Positions 35,095 to 44,416 of a stretch of DNA of 64,000 nucleotides are shown here, piece by piece (position 1 is the first letter of the stretch; each line of letters opens with the position of its first letter). The notes beneath the pieces were generated by a model. It did no database searches and was not told the origin of the DNA. It worked only from the letters and a program-made list of their open reading frames with translations. Made by a program: the position numbers and the translations under genes. The stretch spans positions 181,959 through 245,958 of the forward strand of contig NZ_PGFH01000003.1 in the NCBI RefSeq assembly GCF_002797685.1, in the 5' to 3' direction. Origin of the DNA: Salinibacterium amurskyense. Lineage in GTDB: Bacteria > Actinomycetota > Actinomycetes > Actinomycetales > Microbacteriaceae.

Positions 35095-36180
35095 GTGACT
35101 TCGCTTTCTGATCTCCCCATTCGTGATGACCTTCGCGGTCTCACTCCCTACGGTGCGCCGACTGACCCCGTACGCATTCAACTCAATGTCAACGAGAACA
35201 CGCATCCGATTCCGGAAACAGTCGCTACCGACATCGTGATGGCCCTCGCAGGCGCGGTCATGAATGCCAATCGGTACCCGGACCGCGAGTTCACCGAGCT
35301 TCGCGAGTCACTCGCGGCCTACTTGGGGCACGGTCTGACGGCCGACCACATCTGGGCCGCCAATGGTTCGAACGAAGTTCTCCAGCAGACGCTGCAAGCT
35401 TTTGGAGGCCCCGGGCGTCGTGTCCTCGGTTTCCCTCCCACGTACTCGATGCACTCGATCATCGCTTCTGGCACAGGAACTGAGTGGGTAACCGCGCCTC
35501 GGGATCCTGCTTATGACATCACTCCCGAGAGTGTGGTGGCGGCGATCGCCGAGCACACCCCAGACGTCGCGTTCCTGTGCTCACCTAATAACCCGACCGG
35601 CACTCCCGTGAGCAACGACACCATCGCCGCCGCGTACGACGCGACTGACGGAATCGTTCTCGTCGATGAGGCCTACGCCGAGTTCTCCGACCGCGAATCG
35701 GCGCTGGCATTGCTCGACGGTCGCCCTCGCCTCATCGTTTCTCGCACCATGAGCAAGGCATTCGCTTTCGCGGGAGCGCGCGTGGGCTACCTCGCGGCTG
35801 ATCCCGCCATCGCTGATGCGCTTCGACTCGTTCGCTTGCCCTATCACTTGTCCGCGCTCACTCAAGCGGCGGCTGTTGCGGCGCTTGCCCACGCACCGGA
35901 AATGCTTGCGATGGTCGACGAGATCAAGACTCAGCGTGACCGAATGAGCGCCGGGCTGTCGGCTCTGGGCTTCACGCCAGTGCCCAGCGAGGCAAACTTC
36001 GTGCTGTTCGGCGGAGTGGACGACCCGCAGGCGCTGTTCCACAAGCTCCTCATTCAAGACATTTTGATCCGCGACGTGGGCATCCCGCACCACTTGCGGG
36101 TCACCGCCGGTACTGCGGAAGAGACAACGGCGTTCTTGGATGCGATGGCAGACCTTCAAGCGCTCGGTAGGGTTGAGTAA
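35095..36180 (+). CDS. hisC: Histidinol-phosphate aminotransferase
   Basis: 361 aa, PLP-dependent. [29 protein letters not shown] is the N-terminal family signature; [19 protein letters not shown] and [18 protein letters not shown] hold cofactor contacts; [12 protein letters not shown] has the Asp/Tyr pair; [21 protein letters not shown] carries the Schiff-base Lys. It opens hisCBH on a probable leaderless mRNA; hisD, which usually comes first, is not upstream. The stop overlaps the hisB ATG (TAATG). Confidence 0.95.
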   Translation: MTSLSDLPIRDDLRGLTPYGAPTDPVRIQLNVNENTHPIPETVATDIVMALAGAVMNANRYPDREFTELRESLAAYLGHGLTADHIWAANGSNEVLQQTLQAFGGPGRRVLGFPPTYSMHSIIASGTGTEWVTAPRDPAYDITPESVVAAIAEHTPDVAFLCSPNNPTGTPVSNDTIAAAYDATDGIVLVDEAYAEFSDRESALALLDGRPRLIVSRTMSKAFAFAGARVGYLAADPAIADALRLVRLPYHLSALTQAAAVAALAHAPEMLAMVDEIKTQRDRMSAGLSALGFTPVPSEANFVLFGGVDDPQALFHKLLIQDILIRDVGIPHHLRVTAGTAEETTAFLDAMADLQALGRVE

Positions 36181-36785
36181 TGACTTCAGATCGCACCGCG
36201 ACGATTAAGCGCGAAACTAGCGAGTCGAGCATCGAACTTTCGATCAACCTCGACGGCACCGGCACCTCATCCATTGAGACCTCGGTTCCTTTCTACGACC
36301 ACATGCTGACGGCATTCTCTAAGCACTCGCTCATCGACCTCACGGTCAAAGCGAGCGGTGACACCCACATCGATGTCCACCACACGGTGGAAGACATCGG
36401 TATCGCTCTGGGGCTCGCGATCAAGCAGGCTCTGGGAACCAAGGCGGGTATCTCGCGCTACGGTGACGCTCTCGTGCCTCTCGATGAAGCTCTCGTGCGG
36501 GCGGTTGTTGATGTCTCTGGGCGTCCCTACCTCGTGCACACGGGGGAGCCTGCGGGCTTCGAAATGCACCTCATCGGTGGGCACTTCACGGGCTCGATGG
36601 TGCGTCACGTCTTCGAGGCAATCAGTTACAACGCGGGAATCACGGTGCACGTGACGGTATTGGGTGGCCGCGACCCGCACCACATCGCGGAGGCCGAGTT
36701 CAAAGCTTTCGCTCGCGCGATGCGTGCTGCGGTCGAGCCGGATGCCCGTGTCTCGGGTATCCCGTCTACGAAGGGCGCGCTCTAG
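36180..36785 (+). CDS. hisB: Imidazoleglycerol-phosphate dehydratase
   Basis: 201 aa, the monofunctional dehydratase without the phosphatase domain of enteric His[43 protein letters not shown] and [49 protein letters not shown] contain the His/Glu metal ligands of the two manganese sites. Overlaps hisC by one base and is followed by hisH 1 nt later. Confidence 0.96.
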   Translation: MTSDRTATIKRETSESSIELSINLDGTGTSSIETSVPFYDHMLTAFSKHSLIDLTVKASGDTHIDVHHTVEDIGIALGLAIKQALGTKAGISRYGDALVPLDEALVRAVVDVSGRPYLVHTGEPAGFEMHLIGGHFTGSMVRHVFEAISYNAGITVHVTVLGGRDPHHIAEAEFKAFARAMRAAVEPDARVSGIPSTKGAL

Positions 36786-36786
36786 A

Positions 36787-37419
36787 GTGGCTGCTCCTTC
36801 AGTTGTCATCCTCGACTACGGTTCCGGCAACATCCACTCGGCGGCGAAAGCTCTCGAGGCCGCGGGTGCGAACGTTCGGTTGAGCGCGGATCGTTCGGTT
36901 GCTGAGGCAGCAGACGGTCTCCTCGTGCCCGGCGTCGGTGCCTTTGCGGCCGTCATGTCGGCTCTCGAGTCGGTTCGCGGTGGCGCAATCATCGAAAAAC
37001 GCCTCACGGGTAGCCGCCCGGTTATGGGCATCTGTGTCGGCATGCAAGTGCTCTTCGCCTCTGGCGACGAACACGGTATTCAGACCGACGGGCTCGACGA
37101 GTGGCCGGGTGTTGTAGAAAAGTTACCCGCGCCGGTTTTGCCGCACATGGGCTGGAATACTGTCGAGACTCCTGACGATACGACGCTGTTCGATTCCATT
37201 CGCGACGAACGTTTCTACTTCGTTCACTCGTACGCTGCACAGCAGTGGACGCTTGACGTTCAGCCCCCTTTCCCGCAGCCGAAGCTCACCTGGGCCGACC
37301 ATGGCGGGCGTTTCTTGGCAGCGGTCGAAAACGGACCCTTGACTGCCACTCAATTTCACCCGGAGAAGTCGGGCGAAGCCGGAATCAAACTTCTAAGCAA
37401 CTGGTTGAAGACACTCTGA
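36787..37419 (+). CDS. hisH: Imidazole glycerol phosphate synthase, glutaminase subunit
   Basis: 210 aa. It releases ammonia from glutamine for His[20 protein letters not shown] starts the class I amidotransferase fold; [11 protein letters not shown] carries the nucleophile Cys (about residue 80); [21 protein letters not shown] gives the His-Glu pair. GTG 36787 is used because the family's first strand begins directly after it; a longer frame from 36664 runs inside hisB. The partner hisF is not in this window. Confidence 0.95.
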   Translation: MAAPSVVILDYGSGNIHSAAKALEAAGANVRLSADRSVAEAADGLLVPGVGAFAAVMSALESVRGGAIIEKRLTGSRPVMGICVGMQVLFASGDEHGIQTDGLDEWPGVVEKLPAPVLPHMGWNTVETPDDTTLFDSIRDERFYFVHSYAAQQWTLDVQPPFPQPKLTWADHGGRFLAAVENGPLTATQFHPEKSGEAGIKLLSNWLKTL

Positions 37420-37442
37420 TTTTGCGCCTGTTCGTCGTGCAC

Positions 37443-37448
37443 TAGTAT
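37443..37448 (+). promoter_or_regulatory. Possible -10 hexamer before hisA
   Basis: TAGTAT in the 79-bp hisH-hisA gap; it would give a leader of about 45 nt. Confidence 0.3.
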
Positions 37449-37498
37449 CGGATGCTTGTGCGCGGCGTTCCGCGGTCAGGTCTTTAGAGAGCGTATCT

Positions 37499-38248
37499 AT
37501 GAGCGAGTTCAACAAAACCCCCGGTCTTACACTGCTTCCCGCGGTGGATGTAGCAGACGGTAAGGCTGTGCGTCTCACGCAGGGCGAAGCCGGCACCGAG
37601 AAGAGCTACGGCGATCCATGCGCTGCTGCGCATGACTGGGTTGACCAGGGCGCCGAGTGGATTCACCTCGTTGACCTCGACGCGGCTTTCGGCCGGGGCA
37701 ACAACCACGCGATGATCAAGAAGGTCATCAAGTCCACGCCAAAGCGCGTGAACATCGAACTCTCGGGTGGCATCCGCGATGACGAGTCGCTCGAAGCTGC
37801 TCTCGCCACCGGCGCCAAGCGCATCAACCTCGGCACGGCCGCGTTGGAGAACCCCGAGTGGGCTGCCCACGTTATCGCCGAGTACGGTGAGGCAATCGCT
37901 GTCGGTCTCGACGTCCGCGGCACGACGCTCGCTGCCCGCGGTTGGACTCAAGAGGGCGGCGACATCTGGACCGTCCTCGACCGCCTCGAGTCTGCCGGTT
38001 GCTGCCGCTACGTGGTGACTGACGTCACGAAAGACGGCACGCTGCAGGGCCCGAACATCGAACTTCTTCGCCAGGTCATGGACCGCACCCACCGTCCGGT
38101 CATCGCCTCGGGCGGAGTATCGAGCTTGGACGACCTCATCGAACTGCGCGAACTCGTTCCTCAGGGACTCGAGGGCGCAATCGTCGGTAAGGCGCTGTAC
38201 GCCAAGGCCTTCACGCTCGCTGAAGCGCTCGACGTCTCCTCGCACTAA
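37499..38248 (+). CDS. hisA: Phosphoribosyl isomerase (HisA/PriA type)
   Basis: 249 aa (beta/alpha)8 barrel. It isomerises ProFAR in histidine synthesis; in actinobacteria the PriA form usually also does the TrpF reaction. [29 protein letters not shown] has the first catalytic Asp; [38 protein letters not shown] and [19 protein letters not shown] (second Asp) follow; the pattern fits PriA rather than enteric HisA. The start is not preceded by a strong ribosome-binding site. The SseB gene follows by 2 nt. Confidence 0.94.
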   Translation: MSEFNKTPGLTLLPAVDVADGKAVRLTQGEAGTEKSYGDPCAAAHDWVDQGAEWIHLVDLDAAFGRGNNHAMIKKVIKSTPKRVNIELSGGIRDDESLEAALATGAKRINLGTAALENPEWAAHVIAEYGEAIAVGLDVRGTTLAARGWTQEGGDIWTVLDRLESAGCCRYVVTDVTKDGTLQGPNIELLRQVMDRTHRPVIASGGVSSLDDLIELRELVPQGLEGAIVGKALYAKAFTLAEALDVSSH

Positions 38249-38250
38249 TC

Positions 38251-39027
38251 ATGGCGGCGGAATCGAACGCAGCAGACTCTGCCGGGGTGCCCTGGGCGGG
38301 GCGCTCGTTCGAGCCGAATCCTGCTCCGGATGACGATGGTCGCGCCCCAGAAGAACTCATGGCGGCAATCACTCGCTTTCACGCCGGTGATGCTTCCGAG
38401 TCCGAAGTTGTCGATCAGGTACGCACCTCGCGCCTGCTGATCCCGCTTCTCGCGAAGGCAGGGGAGACCGGCACCACCGCCGAGGGGCTCACAGTCGATA
38501 AGACTCAAGAGCTGTCGATCGTGACCGTTACCGGGCCCGATGGCCGCGCAGTGCTGCCGGTGTTCAGCTCTGTTGACGCGATGAAGACCTGGAACCCGGA
38601 TGCTCGGCCGGTGCCTGCAGCAGGCACCCGTGTCGCGCTGGCGGCCGCGAGCGAAAATACTGACCTTGTCATTATTGACCCGCTGAGTGACAGCGAGTTC
38701 ATCATTCGCCGCCCCGCGGTGTGGGCGATTGCTCAGTCCGTTGACTGGACCCCGAGCTTCTTGCGTGCTGACGTGCGAGATGAGTTTGCGGCATCCGCTG
38801 CTGACGAATCGAACGTCGTTGACGTTCAGCTTCTCGCCGGCGACCCCGGAGCCCGTTTGCAGGGCCCTGAATTGGTCGTGCAGATCGCAATGCGCGAGGG
38901 GCTTGATCGCGAGACTCTCGACGCCATCATGGATCGCCTTCGCACGAGTTGGAGTGCTTCAGAGCTCATCGCAGAGTCGGTCGACTCTCTCGCAATTCAA
39001 GTCGTGCGGGCTCCCGCTGCCGACTAG
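38251..39027 (+). CDS. SseB-family protein
   Basis: 258 aa, no membrane helix. RLLIPLLAKAGETGTTAEGLTVDKTQELSIVTVTGPDGRAVLPVFSSVDAMKTWNPDARPVPAAGTRVALAAASENTDLVIIDPLSDSEFIIRRPAVWAIAQ (about residues 53-155) is an SseB N-terminal domain. The rest (about 165-258) is a conserved actinobacterial tail. Role unknown; members of this type commonly follow hisA in this phylum. Start 2 nt after hisA. Confidence 0.86.
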   Translation: MAAESNAADSAGVPWAGRSFEPNPAPDDDGRAPEELMAAITRFHAGDASESEVVDQVRTSRLLIPLLAKAGETGTTAEGLTVDKTQELSIVTVTGPDGRAVLPVFSSVDAMKTWNPDARPVPAAGTRVALAAASENTDLVIIDPLSDSEFIIRRPAVWAIAQSVDWTPSFLRADVRDEFAASAADESNVVDVQLLAGDPGARLQGPELVVQIAMREGLDRETLDAIMDRLRTSWSASELIAESVDSLAIQVVRAPAAD

Positions 39028-39167
39028 CGGAGCAAACCTGGCGGCCGCCAAGCCAGCGGTAATCCAGCAGGCGAGGTGCTAGTCGCGAGGACTCGAGAAG
39101 TCGAGGCGTCATCCGACGGCAACCGAGCCGTCGTGCCCAGCGGCCCCAGGACCGCCGGGGAACGTGG

Positions 39168-39518
39168 CTAGTTGACGGGGCCGGTGTACTTCTCGCCGGG
39201 ACCCTGGCCGGGCGCATCCGGGAATGTTGATGCTTCGCGGAACGCGAGCTGCACCGAACGCAGGCCGTCGCGCAGCGGGCGAGCGTGGTGGTTTCCGATT
39301 TCTGGGGCGGCAGCGGTCACAAAGCCGGCGAGGGCGTTGATGAGTTTTCGCGCTTCGTCAAGGTCTTTTTCGGCCTCGGCATTGGGGCCGTCGGAAAGTC
39401 CCAGTTTTACGGCGGCGGCACTGAGCATGTGTACGGCGACGGTGTTAATTACCTCGACCGCGGGCACTTCAGAGATGTCGCGAAGTTCGTTGTAATCCTC
39501 ATTGGTGGGCTCGCTCAT
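39168..39518 (-). CDS. DUF1844 protein
   Basis: 116 aa. VEVINTVAVHMLSAAAVKLGLSDGPNAEAEKDLDEARKLINALAGFVTAAAPEIGNHHARPLRDGLRSVQLAFREAS is the DUF1844 core, a helical protein of unknown function found in many phyla. GAAGGA precedes the ATG. It is divergent from infC and often lies beside it in actinobacteria. The Pro/Gly-rich tail is unstructured. Confidence 0.87.
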   Translation of the reverse strand: MSEPTNEDYNELRDISEVPAVEVINTVAVHMLSAAAVKLGLSDGPNAEAEKDLDEARKLINALAGFVTAAAPEIGNHHARPLRDGLRSVQLAFREASTFPDAPGQGPGEKYTGPVN

Positions 39519-39834
39519 GATGTCCTTCGCTAATTGGGGTTCGCTCTGCTATCCTTATGCAGGCCCGGGGCTCGCCCCGGTTACGAAAGTGGAGATTCTC
39601 CCACCTGTCAACCGCATACAAGGTTACCGGGTAGTTACACCCCGCACAGTCCGCTGGCGGTGCAGTACGCATGATCTACGCGATCGTGCGAATTGTTCCG
39701 GATGCTGGCTGCGCAGCTTTAAAGGGTGATGCAGCATCGCTGCGTTTGATCCTCTTTCGCGCCATGGCATCCGCCAAACTGCGCAGTGATTACTACTGAT
39801 CCTCTGCGCATCACGAACTGTGAGGAGAACACGC
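39519..39834 (+). promoter_or_regulatory. Long infC leader
   Basis: No gene is supported in these 316 bp. TATCCT (39550-39555) is the likely -10, giving a leader of about 270 nt. It includes a CCGGGG/CCCCGG hairpin near 39565-39580 and GGAG-ATT-CTCC near 39592. Such a long leader is consistent with IF3- or L20-mediated control, but no known leader motif was recognised. Confidence 0.5.
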
Positions 39835-40437
39835 ATCAGCGATCCCCGTACCAACGACCGAATCCGAGTTCCTGAGGTCCGTCTTGTCGGACCCGGCGGT
39901 GAACAAGTCGGTGTCGTCTCAATTGACGTCGCCCTCCGACTCGCCCAAGAGGCAGATCTAGATTTGGTCGAGGTTGCTCCCAATTCCAAGCCTCCCGTTG
40001 CCAAGATCATGGATCACGGCAAGTTCAAGTACGAAGAGGCGCAGAAGGCGAAAGAAGCTCGTCGCAACCAGGCAAACACGATCCTCAAAGAGGTTCGTTT
40101 CCGCCTGAAGATCGACAAGCACGACTACGAAACCAAGCGCAAGCGTGCCGAAGGATTCCTCTCGGGCGGCGACAAGGTCAAAGCAATGATCTTGTTCCGT
40201 GGTCGTGAGCAGTCGCGTCCTGACCAGGGCGTCCGTTTGCTTCAGAAGTTTGCCGAAGATGTGTCGGAGTTCGGTTCCATCGAATCGACCCCGACGATTG
40301 ACGGTCGCAACATGGTCATGATTATTGGCCCACACAAGACCAAGGCAACGGCGAAAGCTGAAGCCGAGGCCCGCAAGGTAGCTAACAAAGCTCCTCGTGC
40401 GGCAGAAGTTCCAGAGAAAGAGGAGAAAGATGCCTAA
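39835..40437 (+). CDS. infC: Translation initiation factor IF-3
   Basis: 200 aa starting at the rare codon ATC (39835-39837). AGGAG (39823-39827) lies 7 nt before it and the family N-terminus (here [26 protein letters not shown]) begins exactly there. The only standard alternative, GTG 39820, would sit before the ribosome-binding site. IF3 discriminates against non-AUG starts, so an AUU/AUC/AUA start lets it regulate itself. The N-domain, the Lys-rich linker helix (about 75-95) and the C-domain ([37 protein letters not shown]) are complete. rpmI overlaps its end. Confidence 0.94.
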   Translation: MSDPRTNDRIRVPEVRLVGPGGEQVGVVSIDVALRLAQEADLDLVEVAPNSKPPVAKIMDHGKFKYEEAQKAKEARRNQANTILKEVRFRLKIDKHDYETKRKRAEGFLSGGDKVKAMILFRGREQSRPDQGVRLLQKFAEDVSEFGSIESTPTIDGRNMVMIIGPHKTKATAKAEAEARKVANKAPRAAEVPEKEEKDA

Positions 40438-40624
40438 GCAGAAGACGCACTCAGGCACCAAGAAGCGTTTCAAGGTCACCGGTAGCGGCAAGGTCATGAA
40501 GCAGCAGGCTGGTATGCGACACAACCTCGAGGTCAAGAGCGGAAAGCGTAAGCGCTCGCTCAACCAGGATCAGGTTCTTGCATCGCAGGATGCCAAGGTC
40601 ATCAAGAAGCTTCTCGGTAAGTAA
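40430..40624 (+). CDS. rpmI: 50S ribosomal protein L35
   Basis: 64 aa, very basic. [43 protein letters not shown] is the L35 signature. ATG 40430 overlaps the end of infC by 8 nt and has AGGAG inside infC at 40421-40425, so translation is coupled. Confidence 0.96.
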   Translation: MPKQKTHSGTKKRFKVTGSGKVMKQQAGMRHNLEVKSGKRKRSLNQDQVLASQDAKVIKKLLGK

Positions 40625-40642
40625 GGGTTTAGGACACACATA

Positions 40643-41029
40643 ATGGCAAGAGTAAAAAGAGCCGTAAACGCTCACAAGAAGCGTCGGGTTATCCTCGAGC
40701 GCGCAAAGGGTTACCGCGGACAGCGTTCGCGTCTGTACCGTAAGGCCAAGGAGCAGGTCACTCACTCGCTCGTCTACGCGTACCGTGACCGCCGTGCCCG
40801 CAAGGGTGAATTCCGTCGCCTGTGGATCCAGCGCATCAACGCTGCATCGCGTGCCAACGGCCTCACCTACAACCGTCTCATCCAGGGCTTGAACCTGGCC
40901 GGAGTTCAGGTTGACCGTCGCATCCTCGCTGACCTCGCTGTCACCGAGCCCGCCACGTTCGCGTCGCTGGTTGCAACCGCTAAGGCTGCATTGCCCGCTG
41001 ACACGTCGGCACCCCGTTCGGCTGCGTAA
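40643..41029 (+). CDS. rplT: 50S ribosomal protein L20
   Basis: 128 aa. [79 protein letters not shown] is the full L20 pattern: a long basic N-terminal helix that penetrates 23S rRNA and a globular C-domain. The last 15 residues are an Ala-rich tail. It is the third gene of infC-rpmI-rplT. Confidence 0.97.
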   Translation: MARVKRAVNAHKKRRVILERAKGYRGQRSRLYRKAKEQVTHSLVYAYRDRRARKGEFRRLWIQRINAASRANGLTYNRLIQGLNLAGVQVDRRILADLAVTEPATFASLVATAKAALPADTSAPRSAA

Positions 41030-41050
41030 CTAGCCGCACAACTATTCGTG

Positions 41051-41099
41051 CAATCGGCACGTTGTAGTGACCAATATGGTCTCTGCAGCGTGCCGATTG
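41051..41099 (+). terminator. Terminator after rplT
   Basis: Perfect 11-bp stem CAATCGGCACG / CGTGCCGATTG encloses an inner hairpin GACCA-ATA-TGGTC. Confidence 0.68.
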
Positions 41100-41121
41100 T
41101 CGTATATCAGGCCCGCGCGCT

Positions 41122-41127
41122 TAGGGT
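41122..41127 (+). promoter_or_regulatory. -10 hexamer, leaderless rRNA methyltransferase gene
   Basis: TAGGGT ends 6 nt before GTG 41134. Confidence 0.55.
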
Positions 41128-41133
41128 TATTTT

Positions 41134-41937
41134 GTGATTGATAACCCGCGTTCTCCACGCGTACGTGCAGTAGCCAAACTCGCTAAGAAGAGCGCCCGGT
41201 CTGAGACTGGGCTTTTTCTCTTAGAGGGGCCCCAGTCGGTTTCTGAGGCGCTCGAATTCCGCCCGGACCTCTTGGTGGAGCTGTACGCCACGCCCACCGC
41301 TCTTGAGCGCCATAGCGGCATTGCGCGCGCGGCCGAAGAAGCGGGTGTCGAGGTTGAGTTCGTTTCGGAGCAAGTCCTCGAGACCATGGCCGACACTGTG
41401 ACGCCTCAGGGCGTGCTCGCAGTGTGCCGTCAATTCCCCACATCGTTGAAGGACATCCTTGCGGATGGTCCCAAACTCATCGCTATCCTCGAAGAGGTTC
41501 GCGACCCCGGTAACGCCGGCACGATCATCCGTGCCGCGGATGCCGCCGGTGCTGACGCAGTCATCCTGACCGGCCGCAGCGTCGATCTTTACAATCCCAA
41601 GGTTGTTCGCGCCACTACGGGATCGCTCTTTCACGTTCCCGTCGCCGTCGGTGCTGAGCTCGAAGAAGTACTCGAGCGAGTCAAGGGCGAGGGGCTGCGC
41701 ATTCTTGCCGCCGATATCAAGGGCGGAGATCTCTTGGCTGCGCGCAACGAAGGTGTGCTCAACCACCCGTCAGCGTGGTTATTCGGCAATGAGGCCCGTG
41801 GCCTTACCGATGAGCACTATGTGCTCGCCGACTGGGTCATTTCGGTGCCAATTTACGGCCACGCGGAGTCGATGAATTTGGCTACTGCGGCATCCGTATG
41901 TCTCTACGAGAGTGCTTTCGCGCAACGCAGTATCTGA
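41134..41937 (+). CDS. TrmH/SpoU-family RNA 2'-O-methyltransferase
   Basis: 267 aa. The N-terminal L30e-like substrate domain (about 1-95) is followed by a SPOUT knot domain. Its three motifs are visible: LIAILEEVRDPGNAGTIIRAADAAGAD, WLFGNEARGL and ISVPIYGHAESMNLATAASVCLYE. It methylates a ribose in rRNA or tRNA; the position cannot be told. The gene usually sits between rplT and pheST, as here, with the ABC transporter inserted between. Confidence 0.92.
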   Translation: MIDNPRSPRVRAVAKLAKKSARSETGLFLLEGPQSVSEALEFRPDLLVELYATPTALERHSGIARAAEEAGVEVEFVSEQVLETMADTVTPQGVLAVCRQFPTSLKDILADGPKLIAILEEVRDPGNAGTIIRAADAAGADAVILTGRSVDLYNPKVVRATTGSLFHVPVAVGAELEEVLERVKGEGLRILAADIKGGDLLAARNEGVLNHPSAWLFGNEARGLTDEHYVLADWVISVPIYGHAESMNLATAASVCLYESAFAQRSI

Positions 41938-41999
41938 TTTCGTGTCACGAGCGTGTTACGACTAGGCGCGGCGATTGACCGTGGTTGAACGCATGTGAT

Positions 42000-42005
42000 T
42001 ATCTT
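42000..42005 (+). promoter_or_regulatory. -10 hexamer, leaderless ABC operon
   Basis: TATCTT ends 5 nt before ATG 42011. Confidence 0.5.
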
Positions 42006-42010
42006 TCTGT

Positions 42011-42763
42011 ATGGCAGCACAGAGCGGTGAACCTCTGGTCGTTATCGACCATGTCAACAAACATTACGGTGAGCTTCACGTGCTCAAAGACATCTCCACC
42101 ACGATTAAACGTGGTGAGGTAGTTGTCGTGATCGGGCCGAGTGGTTCGGGAAAGTCCACGCTCTGTCGTGCGATTAACCGCCTCGAGACCATCGACGATG
42201 GCACCATCACTATTGATGGCAAGTTGTTGCCCGAAGAGGGCGCTGGTCTCGCCAAGCTGCGCGCAGACGTCGGCATGGTATTCCAGTCGTTCAACCTCTT
42301 CGCTCACAAGACGATTCTGGAGAACGTCACGCTCGGCCCGCGCCGCGTGCGCAAGGTCTCCAAGGTTGAAGCTGACAAGCACGCGATGGAGCTGCTCGAT
42401 CGCGTTGGTATCGGCAACCAGGCATCCAAGATGCCGGCTCAGCTTTCTGGTGGACAGCAACAGCGTGTTGCCATCGCTCGTTCACTCGCCATGGACCCCA
42501 AGATCATTCTTCTCGATGAGCCCACGTCGGCTCTCGACCCCGAGATGATCAACGAAGTTCTCGATGTCATGGTGCAGCTCGCCAAAGACGGCATGACCAT
42601 GCTCGTGGTTACGCACGAAATGGGCTTCGCTCGTAAGGCCGCTGACCGTGTGATTTTCATGGCGGATGGCGAAATTGTTGAAGAGGCCGAGCCTGAGCAG
42701 TTCTTCACCAACCCTCAATCTCCGAGAGCGCAAGACTTCCTCTCGAAAATCCTTACCCACTAA
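42011..42763 (+). CDS. Polar amino-acid ABC transporter ATPase
   Basis: 250 aa. Walker [12 protein letters not shown]-loop GMVFQSFNLFAHKTILENV, signature [15 protein letters not shown], Walker B IILLDEPTSALDPEM and switch VVTHEMGFARKAADRVIFM show the GlnQ/GluA class. It is first in a four-gene importer operon; the solute-binding lipoprotein follows 37 nt later. Probably glutamate- or glutamine-type uptake like GluABCD of Corynebacterium, but specificity is inferred from the class only. Confidence 0.93.
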   Translation: MAAQSGEPLVVIDHVNKHYGELHVLKDISTTIKRGEVVVVIGPSGSGKSTLCRAINRLETIDDGTITIDGKLLPEEGAGLAKLRADVGMVFQSFNLFAHKTILENVTLGPRRVRKVSKVEADKHAMELLDRVGIGNQASKMPAQLSGGQQQRVAIARSLAMDPKIILLDEPTSALDPEMINEVLDVMVQLAKDGMTMLVVTHEMGFARKAADRVIFMADGEIVEEAEPEQFFTNPQSPRAQDFLSKILTH

Positions 42764-42800
42764 CTCAGCGGGTAATCCCCACAGCAGCAAGGAGAAACAC

Positions 42801-43670
42801 ATGAGACTCAAAAAAGGTCTGATGATTTCTGCCATCGCCGTCGTAGGTCTTCTTGGCCTCAGCGCATGTGCAGCAGACTCAGGAACAACTGATCCTGACG
42901 TAGTCGTTCCGGAGTTCGAAGCAGGCACCACGATGGCTGAGCTTGCCGATGCCGGCAAGATCACTATCGGTACCAAGTTCGACCAGCCGCTGTTCGGTCT
43001 CAAGGGACCGTCGGGCGACCCCGTCGGCTTCGACGTCGAAATTGGCAAGATCATTGCTGCTTCGCTGGGTATTAGTGAAGACAACATCGAGTGGAAAGAA
43101 ACCGTTTCCGCTAACCGTGAGTCGTTCATCGAGAACGGCACCGTTGACATCGTGATTGCTACTTACACGATCAACGACACTCGCAAGGAAGTAATTTCCT
43201 TCGCTGGTCCTTACTACAACGCAGGCCAGGACATCTGCGTTCTTGCAGATAACCCCGAGGGCATCACTGGCCCCGAGGACCTCGCAGGTAAGGACGTCTG
43301 CAGCGTTGCCGGTTCGACCTCAGAAAAGAACATCGCTGAGTACGACGTCAAGCTCATCACCACCGACGCCTACTCCGCTTGCCTCGAGCCGCTTCGTAGC
43401 GGCAAGGTTGTCGCTGTTACCACCGACAACGTGATTCTGGCTGGCCTCGCCGACCAGAACGCTGGCGAATTCGAAGTTCTCAGCAACCCGTTCACCGAAG
43501 AGCCTTACGGCATCGGTCTTGGACTCAACGATGACGCGTTCCGCGACTACATCAACGACGTTCTTGAGGCCTCGTACTCCGACGGTTCGTGGGATGCGGC
43601 TTGGAACGAGACTGCAGGCACCGTCCTGAAGCTTCCGACCCCGCCCGCTGTAGACCGCTACAGCAACTAG
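42801..43670 (+). CDS. Amino-acid-binding lipoprotein of the ABC importer
   Basis: 289 aa. The signal peptide ends in the lipobox LSAC (about residue 21-24), so the mature protein is a membrane-anchored lipoprotein. ITIGTKFDQPLFGLKGPSGDPVGFDVEIGKIIAASLG and EVISFAGPYYNAGQDICV are SBP family 3 motifs. ENVTVSANRESFIENGTVDIV-type text in the middle matches GluB-like proteins. AAGGAGA precedes ATG 42801. Two cysteines in the mature region (CVLAD, CSVAG or CLEP) may form a disulphide. A strong mRNA hairpin follows and separates it from the permease genes. Confidence 0.93.
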   Translation: MRLKKGLMISAIAVVGLLGLSACAADSGTTDPDVVVPEFEAGTTMAELADAGKITIGTKFDQPLFGLKGPSGDPVGFDVEIGKIIAASLGISEDNIEWKETVSANRESFIENGTVDIVIATYTINDTRKEVISFAGPYYNAGQDICVLADNPEGITGPEDLAGKDVCSVAGSTSEKNIAEYDVKLITTDAYSACLEPLRSGKVVAVTTDNVILAGLADQNAGEFEVLSNPFTEEPYGIGLGLNDDAFRDYINDVLEASYSDGSWDAAWNETAGTVLKLPTPPAVDRYSN

Positions 43671-43677
43671 TGTGCTC

Positions 43678-43710
43678 GGTGCCCGTCCGCGGCTAACGCG
43701 GGCGGGCACC
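43678..43710 (+). other. mRNA-stabilising or attenuating hairpin inside the ABC operon
   Basis: 14-bp stem GGTGCCCGTCCGCG / CGCGGGCGGGCACC (one G-U) with loop GCTAA, 8 nt after the binding-protein stop. Its likely use is to raise binding-protein mRNA over permease mRNA. Confidence 0.75.
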
Positions 43711-43747
43711 TTCCACGCCCTATTCATTTACTTTCCAGGAGGCCCGG

Positions 43748-44416
43748 ATGGACGTCATCACTAACGCGATCGACGCCCTTGTCGACATAACGCCGCTCTA
43801 CATGGAGGGCTTTCTTCTGACGCTGGCCCTGTTGGGCATTGCCGGTGTCGGGGCGTTTATTCTTGGGGTTCTTATCGCGGCGATGCGTATCTCGCCGGTT
43901 CCTTCGTTGCGCATCTTCGCAACCGTCTACACCGAGCTGCTCCGCAACATCCCGTTGCTTCTCGTCTTGTTCTTCTGCGCCTTCGTGCTGCCCATTCTCG
44001 GCGTTGACCTCGACTACTTCCTCTTGGCAGCTCTCGGTTTGACTCTCTACACCTCTCCCTTCGTGGCTGAAGCGGTGCGTTCCGGGTTCAACGGTGTTCC
44101 CGTCGGCCAGGCCGAAGCCGCTCGCAGCATCGGCATGGGATTCACCCAGACTGTTGGCCTCGTGATTCTTCCGCAGGCAAGCCGCATGGTCGTCCCGCCG
44201 CTCATCAACGTATTTATCGCGTTGACCAAGAACACATCGGTCGCGGGAGCGTTCTTCGTCAACGAACTCTTCAAAGCAACCGGTGCTGCATCGCGTGACC
44301 ACGGTGACCTTGTTCTGCTCACCCTCATTTACGCCGCTGCGCTGTACTTGGCAATCACTATTCCGCTCGGGCTGATAGCCGGAGCGATCGAGAAGAAGGT
44401 AATGGTGCTGCGATGA
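43748..44416 (+). CDS. Amino-acid ABC transporter permease (first)
   Basis: 222 aa. About five membrane helices. EAVRSGFNGVPVGQAEAARSIGMGFTQTVGLVILPQASRMVVPPLINVFIALTKNTS (about 100-165) is the HisM/GluC-type coupling loop with the EAA motif. Start ATG follows CCAGGAGG. The stop overlaps the next permease (ATGA). Confidence 0.93.
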   Translation: MDVITNAIDALVDITPLYMEGFLLTLALLGIAGVGAFILGVLIAAMRISPVPSLRIFATVYTELLRNIPLLLVLFFCAFVLPILGVDLDYFLLAALGLTLYTSPFVAEAVRSGFNGVPVGQAEAARSIGMGFTQTVGLVILPQASRMVVPPLINVFIALTKNTSVAGAFFVNELFKATGAASRDHGDLVLLTLIYAAALYLAITIPLGLIAGAIEKKVMVLR

